Source of the DNA: Fibrobacter sp. UBA4223
Lineage (GTDB): Bacteria > Fibrobacterota > Fibrobacteria > Fibrobacterales > Fibrobacteraceae
Reading direction: 5' to 3'
NCBI GenBank assembly: GCA_002382975.1
Contig: DFTB01000009.1
Span: 1 to 64,000, forward strand
DNA: 64,000 nt
Translations under genes and position numbers: made by a program
The notes under the pieces: model-generated
What the model saw: the letters and a program-made list of their open reading frames with translations, nothing else
Databases searched by the model: none
Told to the model about the DNA's origin: nothing
In this document: positions 31,026 to 39,141 of the stretch, one piece after another
Position numbering within the stretch: the stretch's first letter is position 1
How the letters are laid out: every line of letters starts with the position of its first letter

Positions 31026-32267
31026 ATGCGGATTCTTTCCATCATCTTGTGTCTTTTGATAGGGCTCTCTTTCGGAGCGCCTAAAAAGACCGATGCCCAA
31101 ATTAAGGAACAGCGCACGGCCCTCAAGAAATTGGAGACGGACCTGGCCAAGAAACGCAAGGAACTGGCCTTGCTGGAAACCGAAGAAAAAGGCGTGCTCA
31201 ACACCATCTCCCTTTTGGACCAGAACCTGAACCAGACCCGGACCTACATCCAGGAACTTTCCAAGAGTGAAATCCTGGTGCAGGGGGCGGTGCGGCAACT
31301 TTCCCGAGACCTGGATTCTCTGGACCGGCAAATCAGGGAACGCAAGGAAGTCATGCGCAAACGCATCCGGACCCTGTACGAAAAAGGCCGGAGCAGTGAA
31401 GCCGAAGTCCTGTACGGCCTGCTGACCCAAAAGGGAAACCCGGAACGGCAGGTTTACTGGGTCCATCATCTGCTTTACCAGGACCAGGAACAGGTGAACA
31501 CCCTGCTTAGGCTCATGCGGGAACGTGACGAAAAGAAAAAGCAGGAGATCAGTCACCTGCAAGAGCTTTCCCAGCTGCGCCACAAGAAGAATGCCGAAGA
31601 AAAGGGCCTGGTGACCCAGATGAGCGGGCAAGAGAAAATGCTCCTTTCGTTGAAGCACGACAAGGCCATGCAGCGTCGCGCCCTGGAAGAATTCGAACGG
31701 AACCAGAAGACCATGCTTGCGTTGATCAAGAAGTTGGAAGAAAAGCGCAAGAAGGAGCTGGCTGCCGCCAAGAAAGCCGAAGCGGAACGCAAGGCGAAAA
31801 AGGCCAAGGAAAAGAAGAAAAAGGCGAAAGAGAAAGTGGTGGAAAAACCGAAGCCCACGGTGACCACCACTCTCAAGGGCCCCAAGTGCATGCCGCTGGA
31901 AGGCGAAGTCATCAGTCGTTACGGCCTGCAGGAACACCCCGTGCTCCACATTGCGACACGTAACCTGGGTATCGAAATACGGGGCAAGCGAGGCAAGATG
32001 GTAAAGGCTGCCGCTCCCGGTACGGTGGTGATGGTCTCCGAAATCGACGGCCGTGGTCCGTCGGTAATTATCGAACACGAAGGCGGAACCTACTCCGTTT
32101 ACGGGCACCTCCGTTCGATTCGCGTCCAGGAGGGCAAAGTGGTGCAGAAATGCGAAGAAATCGGCGAAGTAGGCGATATTGCGTCCTTAAATGGAATTAA
32201 ATTGTATTTCCAAGTTAGCGAAGGGACCCAGACCGTGGATCCCCTACAGTGGTTAAAGGAAAAATGA
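31026..32267 (+). CDS. EnvC-like murein hydrolase activator (coiled coil plus degenerate LytM domain)
   Basis: The 413-residue protein has a signal peptide (MRILSIILCLLIGLSFG), a long coiled coil over roughly residues 25-270 rich in K, E, L and A, and a C-terminal M23/LytM fold. In that fold the zinc ligands are replaced: HxGxD becomes NLGIEI and the last HxH becomes LYF in IKLYFQVSE, while YGHL remains. This matches EnvC-type activators, which do not cut peptidoglycan but switch on amidases when pulled by FtsEX. ftsX is one base upstream, and holB-like overlaps by 4 bp. The start ATG 31026 follows AGGAAT. Confidence 0.85.
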   Translation: MRILSIILCLLIGLSFGAPKKTDAQIKEQRTALKKLETDLAKKRKELALLETEEKGVLNTISLLDQNLNQTRTYIQELSKSEILVQGAVRQLSRDLDSLDRQIRERKEVMRKRIRTLYEKGRSSEAEVLYGLLTQKGNPERQVYWVHHLLYQDQEQVNTLLRLMRERDEKKKQEISHLQELSQLRHKKNAEEKGLVTQMSGQEKMLLSLKHDKAMQRRALEEFERNQKTMLALIKKLEEKRKKELAAAKKAEAERKAKKAKEKKKKAKEKVVEKPKPTVTTTLKGPKCMPLEGEVISRYGLQEHPVLHIATRNLGIEIRGKRGKMVKAAAPGTVVMVSEIDGRGPSVIIEHEGGTYSVYGHLRSIRVQEGKVVQKCEEIGEVGDIASLNGIKLYFQVSEGTQTVDPLQWLKEK

Positions 32268-33388
32268 TAGAGTACAGGCTAAATGGTCCAGCTTCTCAGG
32301 AGCGCCAGCGGATTCGGCTCATGTCGGCTCTGCGGGAAAACCGTTTTCCTCAGGCCATCTTGATTGACGGCCCTGCAGGAATCGGCAAGAAGGCCCTGGC
32401 TATGGAAATATCCAAGGCCCTGCAGTGCGAGAACAAGGAAATGCGCCCCTGCGGAAAATGTTTCGGCTGCAAGCTGGCTATGGACGCAGGTGTCACCGAC
32501 GGTTGGGTGGTGCCCATGGAGTCCAAGGAGGCCCACGCCCGGAGTGCCGCCGACGTTTCTGCCGGCAGTACCGCCAAGACGGTGCAGGACTACAAGCTGG
32601 CCTACATTTCCGAGATTTTCAAGAACCCTTACCGCATTGACATTTTTAACGCTGCCGCCGAAATTTCGGTGGAGCTGATCCGTTCCATGACAGGCGCGTT
32701 CGCCCTGAAGGGGGACCGTGTCCGCGTGATTATCGTGGCCGAGGCAGATCGCATGAACGATTCTGCGGCTAACGCCTTCTTGAAGACGCTGGAAGAAGTT
32801 CCGCCAGACACCTACTTTATTTTGACCACCAGTTCCCGCGAAAAACTTTTGCAGACCATCCGCTCCCGCTGCCTGGCGTTGCACTTGTTGCCTCTCAGCG
32901 ACAAGGAGGTCCGCGAAGAAAGCCTCCGTATGTTGGGTGAAGACGCCGACGAAGATAGCGTCACCGACGACGTGGTGGGGCTTGCGGTAGGCTCTCCGGG
33001 CAAGGCTTTGTACTATGTGGAACACGGGGCCCGCTGGTGCGCCATGGCGGTGGACTTTTTGCTGATGAGCCTTCGTGGGGATTACGGCGATTTGTTTGCC
33101 GCCCTGAAAGAAGCGGATTTTGAAGATCCCCTGGAGGCGAACCGTTTTCTGGACGTGCTGGGCTACTTGATTTCGGACCTGTTGCGTGCCAAGTCCGGAG
33201 CACCCTTGCGGATACCGGACACCACCGGTCGCGTCCATCTGGAAAATTTCCCGAGGGTGAACGTAGATGCCCTGGAAATGGCATTGAAAGACGTGCAGGA
33301 AACCATGTCACGTATTGCGACCCGCAGGTCCACGGAAACCATGTGCCTGCAGGCCCTGGCCATCAAGCTCTTTGAAGGATATAAATGA
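32264..33388 (+). CDS. DNA polymerase III delta' subunit-like clamp-loader protein
   Basis: The 374-residue AAA+ protein has Walker A GPAGIGKKALAMEI near residue 35. A zinc module follows (C-x8-C-x2-C-x2-C in LQCENKEMRPCGKCFGCK). The clamp-loader box is RVRVIIVAEADRMNDSAANA, with LKTLEEVPPDTYFIL, and the SRC motif is in TIRSRCLALHL. This is the pattern of HolB/DnaX-related subunits that load the sliding clamp. Between the zinc module and Walker B there is an insertion of about 50 residues with low similarity. It is the third gene of the ftsX operon; ATG 32264 overlaps the envC-like stop (ATGA). Confidence 0.85.
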   Translation: MIEYRLNGPASQERQRIRLMSALRENRFPQAILIDGPAGIGKKALAMEISKALQCENKEMRPCGKCFGCKLAMDAGVTDGWVVPMESKEAHARSAADVSAGSTAKTVQDYKLAYISEIFKNPYRIDIFNAAAEISVELIRSMTGAFALKGDRVRVIIVAEADRMNDSAANAFLKTLEEVPPDTYFILTTSSREKLLQTIRSRCLALHLLPLSDKEVREESLRMLGEDADEDSVTDDVVGLAVGSPGKALYYVEHGARWCAMAVDFLLMSLRGDYGDLFAALKEADFEDPLEANRFLDVLGYLISDLLRAKSGAPLRIPDTTGRVHLENFPRVNVDALEMALKDVQETMSRIATRRSTETMCLQALAIKLFEGYK

Positions 33389-35082
33389 CCGAAGACCTGG
33401 TGGCATCGACCCTTTCTATGGAACTGGGAATCCCCCATCTGGTGGCGAGATTCCTGGTGTCCCGCGGGTACAAGTCCGTGGGCGAGGTGCAGAAACTCAT
33501 GGCCGGAAGCGCAGACGACGTGCTTTCGCCTTGGCTGATGCTTGGAATGGATCGGGCCATCCAGTGGATTATGGATGTGCGGGACCGTAAGGAAAAAGTC
33601 TTTATCTTCGGCGACTACGACCTGGACGGCATGACCTCGGTAACCCTGTTGACCAGGGGTCTGCAAGAGGCGGGCATCGAATCCGAGTGGAGGCTCCCCA
33701 GCCGTTTTGGCGACGGATACGGCCTGTCTATGTCGGCGGTAGATGAAATGTTCAAGTCCGGCGCACGGAACGTGATTACGGTAGATACGGGCATTACCGC
33801 CAACGGTGAAATTGCCTACGCCAAGGAATTGGGCATGGCGGTGATGGTGATAGACCACCACCAGCCTTCTGGAGATGGCCTGCCTCCTTGTGACGTGCTC
33901 TTGGACCCTCACCAGGTAGGGGATACTTACCCGAATCCTGAACTTTGCGGCGTGGGCGTTTCTTACAAGTTTATTTGCGCCCTGTTCGAAAAGCTGGGCA
34001 AGCCCGTTCCCGAAAAATACCTGGACCTGGTGGCCCTCGGCACACTTGCAGACCTGGTGGGTATGACACCCGAAAACAGGGCCTTTACCAAGGCGGGCCT
34101 CAGACGGTTGCAGAACAGCGAATGGCCCGGACTCCAGGCGCTGTACAATTCTCTCCAGAAGCCGGGAAGCCTTGTGGGCGGCATCGACGTGATGTACAAG
34201 TTTGCGCCCCTGCTGAACGCCCCCGGCCGTATGGAAAGGCCCGACCCGGCGCTAAAACTGTTGCTGTGCGAAAACAAGGCTGACGCCCCGACGCTCCTTT
34301 CGGAGCTGAAGGACTGGAACGCACGCCGCAAGCAGAAAGAAGCGGAAATTACCGACATGGCCATGGAGCAGGTCCAGAACATCTACGGCGAAAACATTCC
34401 GCCGGTGCTGTTGGTGGCCGGCGAGAACTGGCATGTGGGCGTCATTGGGATCGTGTCCGCAAAACTCGCGCAGGAATTCAACCGCCCCACGGCGGTGCTT
34501 TCGGTAATGGAAGGAATGGCTCATGCCAGTGCCCGTGCCGTTCCCGGATTCAACTGGCACAAGGCCCTCTTTGAATCTCGGGACTTGTTCGACCGTTGGG
34601 GAGGCCACGCCAACGCCGCCGGATTCTCGCTCCCTGCAGGCAAGATTCAGGAACTGCAGGGCCGCATTCTCGTATCGGCGAAGGAACAGGGCTACACCGG
34701 CGAAGTCCCTCGTGAGACGGGCGGACAGAATTACGACATCCAGGTGGCCTTGGGCGAGCTCCTTGTAGATCCGACCAACAAGAACGGCGCAACGGTGCTG
34801 GACTATTTCGACAAGATGGAACCTTTCAGCGGGAACTTCCCGTATCCTGTGTTCCGGGCTGAAAACGTGAAGGTCCATCGGCTGCGGGAACTTCGTGGCG
34901 GCCACCTGCAGATGGAAGTCTCCCAGGCGGGGAGTCCGGCGTTTTCGGCTATTGCCTTCGGGCTCCGCAAGTGCAAGGCCCTCATCGGCAAGAGCCATCG
35001 GGTGACCATCGTGTTCGAGCCCACCTGGAACTATTACAACGGCAGGCGTTCCTTGCAGCTCTGCATCAAGTCCATCGAGTAG
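33385..35082 (+). CDS. recJ: Single-stranded-DNA-specific exonuclease RecJ
   Basis: RecJ degrades single-stranded DNA 5' to 3' in recombination and mismatch repair. The 565-residue protein has the DHH-family metal motifs: FIFGDYDLDGMTS, VDTGIT, VMVIDHHQP, then VALGTLADLVGM. The DHHA1 region contains the GGHANAAGFSLP motif typical of RecJ, and a C-terminal OB-like domain ends SLQLCIKSIE. Motif order and length are normal. It overlaps the clamp-loader gene by 4 bp (ATGA). Confidence 0.95.
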   Translation: MTEDLVASTLSMELGIPHLVARFLVSRGYKSVGEVQKLMAGSADDVLSPWLMLGMDRAIQWIMDVRDRKEKVFIFGDYDLDGMTSVTLLTRGLQEAGIESEWRLPSRFGDGYGLSMSAVDEMFKSGARNVITVDTGITANGEIAYAKELGMAVMVIDHHQPSGDGLPPCDVLLDPHQVGDTYPNPELCGVGVSYKFICALFEKLGKPVPEKYLDLVALGTLADLVGMTPENRAFTKAGLRRLQNSEWPGLQALYNSLQKPGSLVGGIDVMYKFAPLLNAPGRMERPDPALKLLLCENKADAPTLLSELKDWNARRKQKEAEITDMAMEQVQNIYGENIPPVLLVAGENWHVGVIGIVSAKLAQEFNRPTAVLSVMEGMAHASARAVPGFNWHKALFESRDLFDRWGGHANAAGFSLPAGKIQELQGRILVSAKEQGYTGEVPRETGGQNYDIQVALGELLVDPTNKNGATVLDYFDKMEPFSGNFPYPVFRAENVKVHRLRELRGGHLQMEVSQAGSPAFSAIAFGLRKCKALIGKSHRVTIVFEPTWNYYNGRRSLQLCIKSIE

Positions 35083-35088
35083 GCGGTT

Positions 35089-35592
35089 ATGATTAAACGG
35101 AACTTTCCCCTGATCGTGCTGTTCCTGGTGTTCTTGGGCCTGCTGGACTTTATCTGGCAGGTGACGCCCTACAAGGCTCCCGTGGGTCAAGAGCCCGAGT
35201 CTGCGGTTGCAGGGCCAGAAAAGTCCAGGGCTTTTACGGGCCGCATGGACATGCCGAACCTGGACGACATCTACGTGCTGGACAATTCCGCAGGTCGTGA
35301 TGTGGAAGCCCTGGAAAAATACATCCAGGGTCGTGCCGCGGGCCTGCACTGGCTCGGTCAGGAGCATTTCAAAAAGAAGGGCGCCGACGATATCCGCCTG
35401 GGGCTTCATCTGGTGGTGGATTCCCTCGGAATCTTTACCTGCAAGGAAATTCTCTTTTCCGATGCCGACGACGAAACCTTCGAGCAGAAACTCAAGGACC
35501 ACATCGAATACTTTTGGCGGTACAAGAAAAGCGAAAACGGGGTAACCGATTTCTGGATACCCCTCCGCTGGAAAGCGAAATACTCCAAATAA
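35089..35592 (+). CDS. Membrane-anchored protein with TonB/AgmX-like C-terminal domain
   Basis: The 167-residue protein has one N-terminal helix (FPLIVLFLVFLGLLDFIWQV), a short proline/alanine linker and a compact C-terminal domain. That domain contains IRLGLHLVVDSLGIFTCKEILFS and ends TDFWIPLRWK, a beta-helix-beta layout reminiscent of the energy-transducer (TonB/AgmX) C-terminus. TonB-type proteins couple inner-membrane energy to outer-membrane events. The similarity is by pattern only, and ExbB/ExbD genes are absent. It is the last gene of the ftsX operon, 6 bp after recJ. Confidence 0.5.
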   Translation: MIKRNFPLIVLFLVFLGLLDFIWQVTPYKAPVGQEPESAVAGPEKSRAFTGRMDMPNLDDIYVLDNSAGRDVEALEKYIQGRAAGLHWLGQEHFKKKGADDIRLGLHLVVDSLGIFTCKEILFSDADDETFEQKLKDHIEYFWRYKKSENGVTDFWIPLRWKAKYSK

Positions 35593-35593
35593 A

Positions 35594-35616
35594 AAACGCA
35601 GGACTTTGCCTGCGTC
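35594..35616 (-). terminator. Intrinsic terminator of the 35693 gene
   Basis: ACGCAGG/CCTGCGT stem (35596-35602 with 35609-35615) followed on the minus strand by six T. It lies 77 bp beyond the minus-strand stop and 2 bp beyond the plus-strand stop of the TonB-like gene. REP-like sequence (about 35626-35690) lies between. Confidence 0.6.
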
Positions 35617-35692
35617 ACCATGTTGCGTTCGTCACCCCCGAGGGTCCTATCGGCCTTCGGCCTCCAGGATGACAGGGGGTCCGCTTTCAGTA

Positions 35693-36118
35693 TCATCCCT
35701 TCAGAATAGCCAGCAACTGGTCGGCCTTCTTCTCGATAAGGATGAAGGCTTCGAACATGCGGGCTTCGCGCCATTTGGTAAGGTACTTGCCCCACCATTC
35801 GGTGGCAATCTCGTCTGGAGATTTTTTGTCTTTTTCGTTCTGGTACCAGATTTCCTTGGAGACTTCCCTGATGACGGCGGCCATGTCGGCGGCAGGCTGC
35901 AAAGACCCCTTGCAGAGAAGCAGGGCCCGCAGGTTGTCCAGCAGGATTTCGTCGGTGGGGGAGTCGGAATCGTCACGGGCGCAGTCCCAGATTTCTCCAC
36001 GGTGACGCTCTGTCCAAGAAAGCAGATGGCTTTCGGTCTCTTTCAGTTCGCCTTTGGCGAGTTTTTCCTCTACCGCCTCGCGGGGGTAATAGATGCTGTT
36101 GGGGTAAAATTCAATCAT
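35693..36118 (-). CDS. Hypothetical soluble protein
   Basis: The 141-residue protein has no signal peptide or membrane helix. It begins MIEFYPNSIYYPREAVEEKLAKGELKE and is mostly helical and charged, with one Cys-containing segment (IWDCARDDSDSPTDE) and a tryptophan-rich stretch (ATEWWGKYLTKWREARMFEAF). I do not recognise a family. It lies directly downstream of tRNA-Leu on the same strand (22 bp), so it may be transcribed with it. Confidence 0.6.
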   Translation of the reverse strand: MIEFYPNSIYYPREAVEEKLAKGELKETESHLLSWTERHRGEIWDCARDDSDSPTDEILLDNLRALLLCKGSLQPAADMAAVIREVSKEIWYQNEKDKKSPDEIATEWWGKYLTKWREARMFEAFILIEKKADQLLAILKG

Positions 36119-36140
36119 AGGCGTCCTAAAAAGCCATTAG

Positions 36141-36223
<83 letters not shown>

Positions 36224-36257
36224 CATTGGCGTGGCTCAAATATATAAAAATTCCTGA

Positions 36258-37196
36258 CTAGGATTGGCGCGAGGGTGTATAGTTCGCCAGGTATTCCTTC
36301 ATTTCCTGGATGTAGGTCTGGCATATGGAGGATATGTTGAAGTTCTTCTTGACGATGTACCCGATTTCCATGGTGCGGTCGTCTTTGCCCTTGCTGTCCT
36401 TGAAGGGAACGGCCACGTAGTCGGAACCGTTGATTTCTTCGCTGATAATTCCCGAACAAAGAGTATATCCGTTGAGCCCCACCATCAGGTTCAACATGGT
36501 GGCTCGGTCATTGGCCTTGATGGTCCGATGGTATTCGTTTGTACTTAAAATCTCTTCGGCAAAGTAGTAGGTGCCGCTTTCGCTCTGTTCAAAGGAGAGG
36601 CAGGGGTAGTCCGAAAGGTCGTGCAGGTTTACAGACTTGCGGCTTGCTAGAGGGTGGTTTTTCCACATGTAGGCGTAGGCCTTGCAGTCAATCAGGTGGT
36701 GGAATTCCAGATCTTTTTCCTTGAACAGGTAGTTGATGTACTTGCGGTTGAAATCACTCAGGTACAAGATGCCGATTTCGCTCTTGAGGGTGGCCACGTC
36801 GTCGATGACTTCCTTGGTCTTGGTTTCCCGGAGGGCGAACTCGTATTCGTCGGAGTCGGACTTTTTGACCATCTCCACAAAGGCCTTGACGGCAAAGGAA
36901 TAGTGCTGTGTGGAGATGGCGAACTTTCTTTTTTGGCGCACGCCGTCGCTGTAGTGCTCCAGCACGGTTTCGTAGTGGTGGTACAGCTGGCTTGCCTGGG
37001 CGATAAACTCTTCGCCTTCGACGGTGAGGGAGACCCCACGGCTGGTGCGGTTGAAGATGACGATGCCGATTTCGTCTTCCAGGTCGTGGATGGCCGCCGT
37101 GAGAGACGGTTGAGAAATAAACAGGTTCTCGGCTGCCTTGTTGAAGGAGCCGACCTTTGCGATGCCGATGGCGTAACGAAGTTGTTGGAGAGTCAT
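36258..37196 (-). CDS. LysR-type transcriptional regulator
   Basis: The 312-residue protein has the N-terminal winged helix-turn-helix MTLQQLRYAIGIAKVGSFNKAAENLFISQPSL with SLTAAIHDLEDEIG as recognition region. A linker helix and a two-lobed effector domain (from about residue 90) follow. The effector domain contains FAISTQHYSFAVKAFVEMVK, GILYLSDF and SYPCLSF-like segments and resembles the CysB/Cbl or OxyR branch in length. The ligand is unknown. It is divergent from gltX; the 300 bp between the two starts hold two palindromic candidate operators (37265-37285 and 37291-37305). A five-unit heptamer array ends 6 nt before its ATG. Confidence 0.88.
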   Translation of the reverse strand: MTLQQLRYAIGIAKVGSFNKAAENLFISQPSLTAAIHDLEDEIGIVIFNRTSRGVSLTVEGEEFIAQASQLYHHYETVLEHYSDGVRQKRKFAISTQHYSFAVKAFVEMVKKSDSDEYEFALRETKTKEVIDDVATLKSEIGILYLSDFNRKYINYLFKEKDLEFHHLIDCKAYAYMWKNHPLASRKSVNLHDLSDYPCLSFEQSESGTYYFAEEILSTNEYHRTIKANDRATMLNLMVGLNGYTLCSGIISEEINGSDYVAVPFKDSKGKDDRTMEIGYIVKKNFNISSICQTYIQEMKEYLANYTPSRQS

Positions 37197-37202
37197 GGTT
37201 GT

Positions 37203-37237
37203 AGTTCGGATTTCGGAATTCGGAGTTGGGAGTTGGT
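37203..37237. repeat. Heptamer array, 5 units of A(G/A/T)TT(C/G)GG
   Basis: Adjacent units AGTTCGG, ATTTCGG, AATTCGG, AGTTGGG and AGTTGGT abut the LysR start codon (6 nt), where a ribosome-binding site would be expected. Confidence 0.75.
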
Positions 37238-37264
37238 ATTAGAAGGTTAGTATGGAAGATGTAT

Positions 37265-37305
37265 TTCCTATGTGTTTGATAGGAATAAATATAGGTAAAA
37301 ACTAT
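37265..37305. promoter_or_regulatory. Two candidate LysR-type operators between the regulator gene and gltX
   Basis: TTCCTAT-N7-ATAGGAA (37265-37285) is a perfect 21-bp interrupted palindrome. Five bases on, 37291-37305 reads ATAG-N7-CTAT and matches the OxyR half-site pattern ATAG-N-T-N3-A-N-CTAT at every defined position. Both fit binding by the divergent LysR protein. Confidence 0.5.
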
Positions 37306-37448
37306 ATCTTTCACAAGAATTTGTTAGAAATTACCCCAAAAAAAGAAAAAAATAAGCAGGTGTTGGTGCTGGAGCAATATGTATCTAGATGGCAGAATCT
37401 ATTCGACTTATGTCTGTTTTTATTGTAAATTGCTATTTTTTGACACGG

Positions 37449-37489
37449 AAAACTCCTGCGCAGAGTTGCGCGGGATATTTGAGTTTTTT
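37449..37489 (+). terminator. Terminator-like hairpin just before gltX
   Basis: Outer arms AAAACTC/GAGTTTT (37449-37455 with 37481-37487) and inner arms CCTGCGC/GCGCGGG (37455-37461 with 37468-37474) are followed by T up to 37489. It ends directly before the gltX ribosome-binding site AAGAGG, so it may act as an attenuator. Confidence 0.5.
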
Positions 37490-37500
37490 AAGAGGAATCT

Positions 37501-38970
37501 ATGAGCGAAAATTCTGCTACCCGTCCTGTCCGCGTACGTTTTGCCCCGAGCCCCACGGGCTACCTGCATGTGGGTGGCGCCCGCACCGCTATTTACAACT
37601 ACTTCTTTGCAAAGCACATGGGTGGCACGTTCTACCTGCGTATCGAGGATACCGACCGTAAGCGTTACAACGAGACGGCGCTCCACGACCTGATGCGTGA
37701 CCTCAAGTGGCTTGGACTCCAGTGGGACGAAGGTCCGGGTTGCGAAGGCGACTGCGGTCCGTATTTCCAGAGCGAACGTCTGGACATTTACCACCGCGAA
37801 ATCAAGAAGCTCCTGGATGCGGGTTGCGCCTACTACTGCTTCTGCACCGAAGAACGCCTGCAGGAAGTCCGCGCCGAACAGGAAAAGTCCCACGTGCCGG
37901 TCACGGGTTACGACCGCCACTGCCGCAATATTAGCCGTGAAGAAGCCGAAGCCCGCATTGCTGCCGGCGAAAAGGCGGTCATCCGCTTCAAGGTGCCCGA
38001 AACGGGCGTCACCGAATTCGACGACATGATCCGCGGTCATATCAGCTACCAGAATGAACTTCTGGATGACCTGGTGCTTATCAAGCGCGACGGTTACCCG
38101 ACCTACCACTTTGCAAGCGTCGTCGATGACCACCTGATGGGTACGACCCACGTGCTCCGCGGCGACGAATGGATCAGCTCCACGCCCAAGCATGAACTGC
38201 TGTACAAGGCGTTCGGCTGGCAGCCGCCCGTATGGTGCCACCTGCCGGTGATTCTCGACAAGAACGGCGGCAAGCTCTCTAAGCGCAAGGGTGCCGCCTC
38301 CGTGGGCGATTTCCGCGACCTCGGCTACCTGCCCGAAACTCTCGTGAACTACCTCGCTCTCCTGGGCTGGAACCCGGGCGACGACCGCGAAGTCATGACC
38401 ATCAAGGAAATGGTGGAAAGCTTTACGCTGGAACGCATCAACCCGAAGTCCGCCAGCTTCGACGAAAAGAAGCTGCAGTGGATGAACGGCCAGCACATTC
38501 ATCTGTGCGATGACGCATTCCTCAAGGGAATCATGAAGGAAGGCCTTGCTGCGAAGGGTATTGACCTCTCGAAGGAACCGGAAGAACGCCTCGACGAAAT
38601 CGTGAAGCAGCTCAAGCCCCGCGCTCACTTTGTGCAGGACCTGGCCGACATGGCGGTGTACTTCTTTGTCGCTCCGACCACTTACGACGAAAAGGGTGTG
38701 AAGAAGCACTTCGGCGAAGGCTCCAAGGAAGTGGCGACGCTTGTGCGCGACATGCTTGCCTCCATCGAAGACTTCAAGACGCCTGTCATCGAGAAGGGAT
38801 TCTACGACCTCGCCGAACGTTGCGGCCACAAGGTCGGTGAACTGGTGGGTGCTCCGCGCCTTGCTGTTTCTGGCGTGACCGCAGGCCCCGGCCTTTGGGA
38901 AATGTTCGAAATCATTGGCAAGGAAGAAGTGCTCCGCCGCATCGACGTGGCTCTCCCGCTGATGAAATAA
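37501..38970 (+). CDS. gltX: Glutamyl-tRNA synthetase
   Basis: This class I synthetase charges tRNA-Glu. The 489-residue protein shows the HIGH-type motif in PSPTGYLHVGGARTA (residues about 15-29), the Glu-binding YYCFCTEERLQ region with a Cys pair, WISSTPKHELLYKAFGW, and the KMSKS-type loop KLSKRKGAASVGDFRDLGYLPE. The C-terminal anticodon-binding helical domain is complete. Codon use is strongly biased, as in a highly expressed gene. The ATG follows AAGAGGA. Confidence 0.97.
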   Translation: MSENSATRPVRVRFAPSPTGYLHVGGARTAIYNYFFAKHMGGTFYLRIEDTDRKRYNETALHDLMRDLKWLGLQWDEGPGCEGDCGPYFQSERLDIYHREIKKLLDAGCAYYCFCTEERLQEVRAEQEKSHVPVTGYDRHCRNISREEAEARIAAGEKAVIRFKVPETGVTEFDDMIRGHISYQNELLDDLVLIKRDGYPTYHFASVVDDHLMGTTHVLRGDEWISSTPKHELLYKAFGWQPPVWCHLPVILDKNGGKLSKRKGAASVGDFRDLGYLPETLVNYLALLGWNPGDDREVMTIKEMVESFTLERINPKSASFDEKKLQWMNGQHIHLCDDAFLKGIMKEGLAAKGIDLSKEPEERLDEIVKQLKPRAHFVQDLADMAVYFFVAPTTYDEKGVKKHFGEGSKEVATLVRDMLASIEDFKTPVIEKGFYDLAERCGHKVGELVGAPRLAVSGVTAGPGLWEMFEIIGKEEVLRRIDVALPLMK

Positions 38971-39060
38971 GCGGGGCGTTACGGGGCCGGCGATTGAGGC
39001 CCCGTTCGAAGGGGTAGCGGATGCCCGGTAGGGCAGAAGCGAGGGGGAGCCTTCCCCCTA
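38971..39060. repeat. GC-rich palindromic element, copy A
   Basis: ACGGGGCC (38981-38988) and GGCCCCGT (38998-39005) form a perfect 8-bp hairpin with a 9-nt loop, flanked by GGGGCGTT and GGGGTAGCGG and then by a second palindrome GGGGGAGCC/TTCCCCC. The same block occurs inverted at 46140-46190. It has no T-run, so it is not an intrinsic terminator for gltX. Confidence 0.65.
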
Positions 39061-39100
39061 ACCCCAACCACCAACCACTAAACTCTTGCCTCCATCAGCC

Positions 39101-39135
39101 CTAACACCTACAACCTACAACCTACAACCTATAAC
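39101..39135. repeat. Heptamer array, 5 units of TA(A/C/T)(C/A)ACC
   Basis: Units TAACACC, TACAACC (three times) and TATAACC end 6 nt before the TTG at 39142. The last unit supplies a -10-like TATAAC. Confidence 0.8.
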
Positions 39136-39141
39136 CTAATC

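Noticed and set aside
38971..39060. Intrinsic terminator of gltX
   Set aside because: The hairpin is strong but has no T-run; it is better explained as a palindromic repeat.
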